In this document: positions 7,509 through 13,620 of the stretch, piece by piece | How the letters are laid out: each line of letters begins with the position of its first letter | How positions within the stretch are numbered: position 1 is the stretch's first letter | From: UBA12545 sp051024685 | GTDB taxonomy: Bacteria; Bacillota; DSM-521; Neomoorellales; Neomoorellaceae | Direction of reading: 5' to 3' | Assembly (NCBI GenBank): GCA_051024685.1 | Contig: JAZHPA010000059.1 | Location: forward strand, 1-16,798 | Length of the DNA stretch: 16,798 bases | Position numbers and translations under genes: made by a program | Notes under the pieces: model-generated | What the model saw: only the letters and a program-made list of their open reading frames with translations | Told to the model about the DNA's origin: nothing | Databases searched by the model: none

Positions 7509-7590
7509 TCCGGGGTGGCCTGCTCAGGCTTTTAGCGAGCGACCGCAAGCCAAGCAGGCCTTTCCAGCAAAAAACTTGGGATGCGCCGGA
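7509..7590 (+). promoter_or_regulatory. Structured RNA element, copy 2 (Moco/Tuco-riboswitch-like), orphan
   Basis: This is a second copy of the RNA at 12-93, only 8 bases after the tusA-like stop codon. Seen: closing helix TCCGG (7509-7513) / CCGGA (7586-7590); long arm GGCCTGCT (7517-7524) / AGCAGGCC (7553-7560) with inner helix GGCTT (7527-7531) / AAGCC (7547-7551); a small hairpin TTCCA/TGGGA around an A-rich loop; and the core GGGATGCGCC. The order matches what I recall of the Moco riboswitch. No + strand gene follows; the next gene is the 3' end of a convergent one. It could end the tusA transcript, control an antisense RNA, or be a remnant. Confidence 0.6.
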
Positions 7591-7610
7591 ATAACCTTTT
7601 ACGCTTCCCA
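7569..7610 (-). terminator. Probable intrinsic terminator of the fmdE-ABC transporter operon
   Basis: Read on the - strand, TGGGA-A-GCG (7610-7602) pairs with CGC-A-TCCCA (7585-7577): eight pairs around one A-A mismatch, with a 16-base loop. Six U follow two bases later (7574-7569). The 5' arm contains the last codons of the ATPase gene. The 3' arm is the complement of the conserved core of RNA copy 2, so one stretch serves both strands. The stem is moderate in strength. Confidence 0.5.
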
Positions 7611-9296
7611 TACTGTCCCGGCCGCCGCCCGGGAAGGAATTCTATCCGTCAGGTCGGCCGCCAGCCGTAAAAGTGTCCGGGTGTAAGGATGTTGGGGATT
7701 CGCTATGACCTCGCTGCTCGGCCCCTGTTCTACCACCAAACCTTCTTTCATCACCGCCAGCCGGTCGCTCACTTTTCTCGCCAGGGCGATATCATGGGTG
7801 ATGAGGAGCAGGGCCAGTCCTCTCTTCTCCTGCAAGTTCAGCAAAAGTCTTAGTATTTTGGCCTGCACACTGGCATCCAGGGCGGAAGTGGGTTCGTCGG
7901 CGATTAAGAGCTTGGGGTCTAGAACCAAAGCCCGGGCTATGGCCACCCTCTGGACCTCTCCCCCGCTGAGCTCGTGGGGATATTTGTGCAGGAAGACTTC
8001 TTGGGTAGGTAGCTCGACGTCTTCCAGGACCTCCTTTACGCGTTCCACCTTTTCCTCGTCCCTGCCCCAATCCTGCACGTCCAGGGGCTCCTTTACCAAC
8101 TGCAGGACGTTCAGGCGGTGGCTTAAGGACTCCCGGGGATTTTGAAAGATCATCTGCACTCGCCAGTAAAACTCCCGGTCCCTTTGCAAGACCTTTTGGC
8201 CTTCCAACCACACCTCGCCCTTATCCGGCCGCAGCAGGCCCATAATGGTCAGGGCCAGGGTGGTCTTCCCCGACCCGCTTTCGCCCACCAGGGCCAGGGT
8301 TTCTCCCTCGTACAGGGTCAAATCCACGTCCTGTACGGCCCGCACGCCGTTAAAGGATTTGGCGAGGCCTTTTACCTGCAGCAGAGGCACCACTCCTCCC
8401 CGGTGACAGGCCAGAAGGCGGTCTTCCACTTCTTTTAGCTCCGGGGCCTCCCGGGAACAGAGGACCAGCCGCTGGGTGCAACGGGGATGGAAAGGGCACC
8501 CGGCCACAGGCCTAAAGGGCGGCCCGGGGATTCCCTGTAGATCCTTAACCGTGGTCATGTTGGGATAGGAACGCCAAAGCCCCCGGGTGTAGGGGTGGCG
8601 CGGGAAGGTAAACAGACTTCGGGTAGGACCCAGCTCTACTATCCGACCGCCATACAAAACCGCCACCCGGGTAGCCAATTTGGCCGCCGTAGACAGGTCG
8701 TGGGTGATCAGCAAAACGGCTTTATCCCCCACCAGCCTTTTGAGAAGACCTATGATTCCCCCCCGCGTTAAGACATCCAGGGAGGCGGTGGGTTCATCTA
8801 AAATCAATACCTCCGGATCATTGGCCAGGGCCAGGGCTATCAAAGCCCGCTGTTTTTCCCCGCCGCTTAACTGGTGGGGAAAGGCGCGCCACCGGTTCGG
8901 CCTTAACCCAACTAACTCAAAGAGATCAGCCGCCCTCCCTTGGGCGGCCCTTCTGTCTTTGGGTCTGTGCACGAGAACGGCTTCCGCGACCTGCTCCATG
9001 ACCGGATGGAGGGGGTGGAGGGCATCCTCTACGTTTTGGAACACCATGGCTATCTCTTTTCCGCGGAGGCGCCGCCGTTCCTCATCGGGCAAACGGAGTA
9101 GATCCCGGCCTTTAAACAAAATCTGCCCCCTGCACTTGCCCGGCGAAAGCCCCATTATAGCCAGCCCCAGGGTAGTCTTACCTGCCCCGGATTCCCCCAC
9201 CAGGGCTAAAACCTCCCCCTTTTTCATCTCCAGGTTAATACCCGTAAGCACCGTAGATTCGCCAAAGGATACATGCAAATCTTTAACGACTAGCAT
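7599..9296 (-). CDS. Fused double ATPase of a peptide/nickel-type ABC importer (DppD-DppF-like)
   Basis: About 565 residues: two complete ABC ATPase domains in one chain, whereas Opp/Dpp/Nik systems usually make two proteins. Domain 1 has Walker A GESGAGKT (34-41), signature LSGGEKQR and Walker B VLILDEPT. It is followed by the oligopeptide-type C-terminal region HPYTRGLW and a four-cysteine pattern CPFHPRC...C...C that in related ATPases may hold an Fe-S cluster. Domain 2 has GESGSGKT, LSGGEVQR and LLIADEPTSALD, with HPYTRTLL near its end. It energises the two permeases encoded just upstream. I start at ATG 9296, one base after the permease stop codon and behind GAGGAGAAAGG. The longer frame to 9344 lies inside the permease gene. 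All catalytic motifs are intact. Substrate is not deducible from the ATPase. Confidence 0.93.
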   Translation of the reverse strand: MLVVKDLHVSFGESTVLTGINLEMKKGEVLALVGESGAGKTTLGLAIMGLSPGKCRGQILFKGRDLLRLPDEERRRLRGKEIAMVFQNVEDALHPLHPVMEQVAEAVLVHRPKDRRAAQGRAADLFELVGLRPNRWRAFPHQLSGGEKQRALIALALANDPEVLILDEPTASLDVLTRGGIIGLLKRLVGDKAVLLITHDLSTAAKLATRVAVLYGGRIVELGPTRSLFTFPRHPYTRGLWRSYPNMTTVKDLQGIPGPPFRPVAGCPFHPRCTQRLVLCSREAPELKEVEDRLLACHRGGVVPLLQVKGLAKSFNGVRAVQDVDLTLYEGETLALVGESGSGKTTLALTIMGLLRPDKGEVWLEGQKVLQRDREFYWRVQMIFQNPRESLSHRLNVLQLVKEPLDVQDWGRDEEKVERVKEVLEDVELPTQEVFLHKYPHELSGGEVQRVAIARALVLDPKLLIADEPTSALDASVQAKILRLLLNLQEKRGLALLLITHDIALARKVSDRLAVMKEGLVVEQGPSSEVIANPQHPYTRTLLRLAADLTDRIPSRAAAGTVWEA

Positions 9297-9297
9297 T

Positions 9298-10137
9298 TTA
9301 CCTTTCTCCTCGCAGGCGGGGATTAAAAACACCCTCCAGGGCATAACCTATCAGGGTCAGGGCCGTAACCGTCAAAGAGAGGGCTACACCCGGGGGTATA
9401 AGCCACCACTTCCAGGCCTCCAAATAAGTAAACTTTAAGGCCTGCTGCATCATTTTGCCCCAGCTGAGGAGGGTGGGGTCGCACACCCCTAAAAAGGAAA
9501 GACCCGCTTCCATAAAGATGGCCCGCCGGGCATCCTGTATCATGACGGCCAGCAAAACGGGGCCCAGGTCCGGAACTAGGTGACGGACCAGGATATAAAA
9601 GGAGCCTGCGCCGAAGGTCCGGGCCGCGGCCACCGACTTTTTCTCTTTTAAGGATAAGGCCTCGGCCCTTATTATCCTGGCCCCGCCGGGCCAAAGAAAA
9701 GCCGCCAGCAAGAGGATTAAAATGAAAAGATTCGGCTTAAGATAGGCCCCCACGAGTATGGCCACCAGGACGGGAGGAATAACCAGAAAGGCATCCACTA
9801 CCCGCATACAGAGGTTGTCATAAAGACCGCCCGCCAGGGCCGCGGAAGTGCCCACCACAACGCTTATTATCCCGGCCAGCAACGCTGCTGTGCACCCCAC
9901 TACCAGGGAAGTCCGAGCTCCATAGAGCAGGCATGACCAGACATCCTGGCCTACATCGTTGGTCCCCAACCAGTGCTGCAACGAAGGAGGGCTAAAGGCA
10001 GCCCCCACCCGGGCTTCCGGCGGATATGGGGTCCAAAAGGGCGCCAGGGCACCCCCCAGGGCGATAACCAAGAAAAGCCATAACCCCGCCCGTCCCAGCC
10101 GGTTTTCTTTTATTTCTTGCCAGTAGTTAACGTGCAT
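9298..10137 (-). CDS. ABC transporter permease, DppC/OppC/NikC family
   Basis: 279-residue inner-membrane permease. It has an N-terminal helix (LWLFLVIALGGAL), the HWLGTNDVGQDVWSCLLYGARTSL segment typical of DppC-type subunits (shown for recognition: LGTNDVGQDV), and the cytoplasmic coupling loop ending FMEAGLSFLG. Several hydrophobic stretches fit six membrane helices. The start overlaps the end of the preceding permease gene by 11 bases and follows GAGGA, so the two are probably translated together. With the partner permease it forms the channel of an importer for peptides, nickel or another chelated ligand. Confidence 0.93.
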   Translation of the reverse strand: MHVNYWQEIKENRLGRAGLWLFLVIALGGALAPFWTPYPPEARVGAAFSPPSLQHWLGTNDVGQDVWSCLLYGARTSLVVGCTAALLAGIISVVVGTSAALAGGLYDNLCMRVVDAFLVIPPVLVAILVGAYLKPNLFILILLLAAFLWPGGARIIRAEALSLKEKKSVAAARTFGAGSFYILVRHLVPDLGPVLLAVMIQDARRAIFMEAGLSFLGVCDPTLLSWGKMMQQALKFTYLEAWKWWLIPPGVALSLTVTALTLIGYALEGVFNPRLRGER

Positions 10138-11089
10138 AAGTTATCCTCGGGTCAAGCTTCCGATAAAGTAAGTCCAGCATCAAATTAACCGCCATTACCA
10201 CCGCGGTAATCACCAATAGAACTCCCTGGATAACGGGGTAATCCCGTACCAGAAGGGCATTATAAAGCAGGGACCCCAGCCCAGGATAAGAGAAGACAAC
10301 CTCCACAAAAAGGGTGCCGCTGATCAAATGGGAGAAGTGAAGCCCGGCAGCGCTGACTACCGGCAAAAGGGAGTGGCGGCCGGCGTGATAATAGCGCACC
10401 CGGCCGTCTGTACAGCCCTTGGCCCGTGCTGTGAGGATGAAGGCCGCGCCTAAGGTCATGATCATGCTGCTGCGGGTTAACAAAAAGGTACCGACCAGCC
10501 GCACCACCACGAGGGTTGCCAGGGGCAAGACCATATGGTGCAAGATATCCAGCACCAAGGAAAGGCCGGTAAAGCCGCCATAGGGCGTCAAACCCCCGCC
10601 CAAAGGAAACAGGCCCCAGACCACGCCGAACGAAAGCAGGAACAAAACCCCTACAAAAAAGTCGGGCAGGCCGCTTAAAAACATCAAAGCGGTTAACAAG
10701 AAATTATCTACTCGCCGGCCGCGCCTAAAACCTGCTTCTACACCCAGTATGAATCCGGCCAAAGTAGAAAAGATTAAGGCCAGCGCAGCCAGCAATAAGG
10801 TCCAAGGAAGATACCGCAAGACCACCGACATTACCGGCGCGCGGTAGTAATACGAATAACCCAGGTCGCCTCGTAAAAGGGCCCCCATATAGGCCGCAAA
10901 TTGGTGGCCCAGGGAACGGTCGAGGGCAAAACGTCGAACCAGCTCGGCCTTTAATTCCGGCGTCATAGCCACCAGGGCTTCACCGCCGTATATGGCCGTC
11001 AAAGGATCCCCCGGCATAAGACGCGGCAGTACAAAATTGAGGGCCAATATGAGAAAGAAGGCTACCGCATAGTTGGCTGCTTTACCCAT
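10127..11089 (-). CDS. ABC transporter permease, DppB/OppB/NikB family
   Basis: 320-residue inner-membrane permease. Recognisable are the N-terminal NFVLPRLMPGDP, which follows the first helix in DppB-type proteins, RGDLGYSYYY, and the coupling segment GRHSLLPVVSAAGLHF followed by VEVVFSYPGLG. It pairs with the DppC-like subunit encoded next. The ATG at 11089 has only a weak upstream site (AAAGAATA) and follows a 63-base gap after the binding-protein gene. That gap holds a small hairpin, which may set lower expression of the membrane parts relative to the binding protein. Confidence 0.93.
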   Translation of the reverse strand: MGKAANYAVAFFLILALNFVLPRLMPGDPLTAIYGGEALVAMTPELKAELVRRFALDRSLGHQFAAYMGALLRGDLGYSYYYRAPVMSVVLRYLPWTLLLAALALIFSTLAGFILGVEAGFRRGRRVDNFLLTALMFLSGLPDFFVGVLFLLSFGVVWGLFPLGGGLTPYGGFTGLSLVLDILHHMVLPLATLVVVRLVGTFLLTRSSMIMTLGAAFILTARAKGCTDGRVRYYHAGRHSLLPVVSAAGLHFSHLISGTLFVEVVFSYPGLGSLLYNALLVRDYPVIQGVLLVITAVVMAVNLMLDLLYRKLDPRITYAR

Positions 11090-11138
11090 TATTCTTTGGG
11101 CCCCGCCCCCTTCTTCCGGGTTAGTAGCTGCCGTTCCC

Positions 11139-11151
11139 GCCTCTTGGAGGC
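11139..11151 (-). other. Intercistronic hairpin after the substrate-binding protein gene
   Basis: GCCTC-CAA-GAGGC folds as a perfect five-pair hairpin one base after the stop codon of the binding-protein gene. No T-run follows. Such structures often protect the 3' end of the abundant binding-protein message within an ABC operon. The role here is inference. Confidence 0.4.
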
Positions 11152-11152
11152 A

Positions 11153-12727
11153 TTACCTTACAAAGGCCAACTTGTTCAAAGGTATAGGCACGCCTGAACC
11201 CACTCCGCCCCAGGTATAATACAGGTCCACCAGGCCATCATGGGCCCAGTAACTGGTGGGATAATACAGGGGCAAGGCCGGCATCTCCCTGGCATAAAGT
11301 TCCTGTGCCCGGTTGACCAGTTGCCGCCTTTTTTCTAAATCCATTTCTAGCAGCTGCCGGGCCAATACAGCGGATAATTCCTCATTGTTGGTGTATCTTG
11401 CGCTATTTATCCCCTGTTCCAGGGTAACCCTGTTCAAGATGCGCGGGTCGCCTCCCAGGCCGCCGTGGCCGCTTAAAGCCAGATCGAACTTCCACTCTTT
11501 AACCCTGTTGTCCAGGGTCTTGGCCTCCAAGCTCTGCAAGTTTATCTTTATACCTATACGCTCCAATTGTTCTTTTACGAGCTCGGCCGCCCGCTGTTCG
11601 GCCATGCTGCTCCCCGTGCCCCTGAACAGGAGCTCTAACTCTAAAACCTGCCCGTCCCGGGTAAGATAATCCCCCCGCCGGGTATAACCCAGGCCGGCTA
11701 AAAGCTCTTGCGCTCGCGCAGGATTATACCCGTACTGTTCGGCACCAGGGTTATACCAGGAACTATCCGGCGGTATAAGGCCGGGGCTGCCGGGTAGACC
11801 ATGCCCCCGCAGGGCCACTTCCACCAGCTGCTTTCTGTCAATGGCCAGGGCTAGAGCCTGGCGGAACTCCCTCGAGGACAAAGGCTCTTTCCTATGATTG
11901 ATCATGAGCTTGGCCACCCAGTCGTGGCTACCGGTTAGAACCTTAAAGCCCTCTTTACGCAGATCATCCACCACTTCAGGGGGTACAGAAGTTGCGTTTA
12001 CCTGCTTTTTCTCAAGGGCGGCGCCGGCTACTTCCTCGGCCACTTTCACAAACCGGAGCTTTTGTATTGCAGGCTTTCCCCGGTAGTACTGGTCGTAAGC
12101 CTCATACAGGTAAGTACCCTGCTCCCGGTTGTAATCGACCAGTTTGAAAGGTCCCGTGCCGATGGCCGCCTGCTTATCTTGAAACTTCTCCGGTTCCTCC
12201 ACATTCTGCCAGATGTGGGCCGGTAAAATCGGCAGGGTCCCCGCTATGTCGCTCAAAAAAGGAGCATAGGGCTGGCTTAGACTCAGCTTAACCGTGTAAT
12301 TATCCAGGGCCTCTGCTTTCTGTATAATCGAAGTATCTACCCACTGGTAGGGGTGCCGGCGGGTGTAATCGATGGTGAAAACTACATCCTTAGCGGTAAA
12401 AGGCCGTCCGTCATGCCAGGTAACATTTTCCGCCAAGCGAAAAATATAAGCATTTTCCTGAGGGTCGTATCTCCACTCCCTGGCCAGGGCCGGGACGAAA
12501 CCCTGGGCGTCTTTCCACACCAATGTATCAAAAACTAAGCTCATGCGCACATAACCCGGACCCCGAGGGTAATGGCCGTAAGGCGTGGGGAAACCCCAAT
12601 CCCCCGTGCTATCTGCTACCGTATATACGGCCTGATTTTCTGCCTTCTGCGCTCCGCACCCCGCTGTCAAAAAAAGCAGTAGAAGACCTGCGGCAGCCAC
12701 AACCAAACGCCAGACTTTTTTTATCAT
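11153..12727 (-). CDS. Substrate-binding lipoprotein, peptide/nickel ABC family (SBP family 5)
   Basis: 524-residue extracytoplasmic solute-binding protein anchored as a lipoprotein. The signal peptide has KK, a hydrophobic run and the lipobox LTAGC with lipidated Cys24. The mature part follows the DppA/OppA/NikA fold: LVFDTLVWKD, LAREWRYDPQENAYIFRLA, VTWHDGRPFTAKDVVFT, IGTGPFKLVDYNREQG, FRQALALAIDR and a GYNPARAQELL segment near the middle. Length is normal. Ligand cannot be read from sequence; family members bind peptides, nickel chelates, haem or sugars. It is encoded directly after fmdE (28-base gap, site GAGGGAGA before the ATG), which suggests a metal- or cofactor-related ligand rather than plain peptides, but that is inference. 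Confidence 0.92.
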   Translation of the reverse strand: MIKKVWRLVVAAAGLLLLFLTAGCGAQKAENQAVYTVADSTGDWGFPTPYGHYPRGPGYVRMSLVFDTLVWKDAQGFVPALAREWRYDPQENAYIFRLAENVTWHDGRPFTAKDVVFTIDYTRRHPYQWVDTSIIQKAEALDNYTVKLSLSQPYAPFLSDIAGTLPILPAHIWQNVEEPEKFQDKQAAIGTGPFKLVDYNREQGTYLYEAYDQYYRGKPAIQKLRFVKVAEEVAGAALEKKQVNATSVPPEVVDDLRKEGFKVLTGSHDWVAKLMINHRKEPLSSREFRQALALAIDRKQLVEVALRGHGLPGSPGLIPPDSSWYNPGAEQYGYNPARAQELLAGLGYTRRGDYLTRDGQVLELELLFRGTGSSMAEQRAAELVKEQLERIGIKINLQSLEAKTLDNRVKEWKFDLALSGHGGLGGDPRILNRVTLEQGINSARYTNNEELSAVLARQLLEMDLEKRRQLVNRAQELYAREMPALPLYYPTSYWAHDGLVDLYYTWGGVGSGVPIPLNKLAFVR

Positions 12728-12755
12728 TATCTCCCTCTCCCTTCCACCGCCCTAG

Positions 12756-13424
12756 CTATGTCTCCTTGTTTTTGCCTCGCCACCCACGGCTGTAATGTTC
12801 GGCACATGGGATACAGACCGGCCGCCCTTCCCTCACCCGGGCCCGCACCTCGGCCACCGGCTCGCCGCACACCGAACAGATTACCGAGTCGAAAAGCCGG
12901 GCCTTGGGAGGAGGTTCCAACTTTAGCTTTCGTACGGTGCAAATCTCTTCCTCCGGCGCCTCTAAGATGTACCGCGTGCGCTCCTCCTGGTAGTGCTGGA
13001 AAAGGGCCTTCTCTTCTTCGCCTGCTTCTTGACTCAACACCCTTTTTCTCAACTCCCGGTAGGCTTCGTCCTGCCGCCAGGCCGAAGCCTTTACGGCTAT
13101 GCGGACCGCCCGGCCGCTGTCCCGGCAGATAAAGGTGAAAACGTGCTTGCCGTAGTCCCGGTAAAGCAGGTTGCCCTTCCCCAGGGTACATCCCGTTAAT
13201 ACCTGTACGGCGTCCACTCCACAGGCATCGGTTTCCACCACTGCCACAAGCTCTTCATCCTGGGCGCGCTCCGCTTTGAGCTCCCGCAAGGCAATTTGGG
13301 CCGCCCGGTAGCCTGCGGCCAGCCCCGGGCAGGTGTGACCGTGAAATTCCACCGCTCTTTCCCAGTCGCTCTGAGAACGGTGCATGGCTTTAAACACGCT
13401 CCTTTCCGGCAAATAAAAAACCAT
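12756..13424 (-). CDS. FmdE-family protein with C-terminal zinc-ribbon
   Basis: About 222 residues. The N-terminal FmdE domain shows HGHTCPGLAAGYRAAQ, then VVETDACGVDAVQVLTGCTLGKGNL with conserved Cys and Asp residues. The C-terminus has two CxxC pairs (ICSVCGEP and VCIPCAEHY) fitting a treble-clef zinc site. FmdE was named for genes in methanogen molybdenum formylmethanofuran dehydrogenase operons, yet it occurs in many anaerobic bacteria lacking that enzyme; the biochemical role is unproven, and metal binding is plausible. Here it heads an operon with a complete ABC importer. I start at ATG 13424 (MVFYLPERS), five bases after AAGGGAG. ATG 13460 is in frame but lies in a hairpin and has no site before it. 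ATG 13385 is a third option. Confidence 0.85.
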   Translation of the reverse strand: MVFYLPERSVFKAMHRSQSDWERAVEFHGHTCPGLAAGYRAAQIALRELKAERAQDEELVAVVETDACGVDAVQVLTGCTLGKGNLLYRDYGKHVFTFICRDSGRAVRIAVKASAWRQDEAYRELRKRVLSQEAGEEEKALFQHYQEERTRYILEAPEEEICTVRKLKLEPPPKARLFDSVICSVCGEPVAEVRARVREGRPVCIPCAEHYSRGWRGKNKET

Positions 13425-13449
13425 GGAAGCTCCCTTCGCCTCTTCACAG

Positions 13450-13553
13450 GGAACCTCCATGGTTCCGGTTAGTCCTTATTTTCCTCGCCTTTAGAGCACT
13501 TGCGGCCCGACCTCCGTGGGTCCTCCGGCCGGGCGCCCGGCTCCTCGCCGGGC
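13450..13553 (-). promoter_or_regulatory. GC-rich structured leader of the fmdE operon
   Basis: Upstream of fmdE, the - strand transcript can form two abutting hairpins: GCCCGGC-GAGGA-GCCGGGC (13553-13535) and an eight-pair stem with arms 13534-13527 and 13512-13505 around a 14-base loop GGAGGACCCACGGA. A third, GGAACC-ATGGA-GGTTCC (13466-13450), encloses an in-frame ATG and a GGAGG. No U-tract follows any stem. I do not recognise a known riboswitch class. Upstream (13554-13620) is AT-richer and may hold the promoter, but no convincing -35/-10 pair is visible. Confidence 0.4.
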
Positions 13554-13620
13554 TGTTTAACAAAATATTAATTCGCCGGGAATGCAAAAATTCCTTCTCG
13601 TAAAAGTCTGGACCTGGGAA

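Noticed and set aside
12..7590. The repeated element as an insertion sequence or direct-repeat boundary of an island
   Set aside because: The copies are only about 80 bases, diverged, keep paired helices through compensating changes, and have no terminal inverted repeats or target duplications; a structured RNA explains them better.
7705..9438. Long + strand frames opposite the fused ATPase gene
   Set aside because: Serine- and arginine-rich shadow translations with no domain; the - strand frame has all ABC motifs.
12758..13199. Long + strand frames opposite fmdE
   Set aside because: Antisense shadows of a well-supported gene; they are rich in Pro, Arg and Ala and match no domain.
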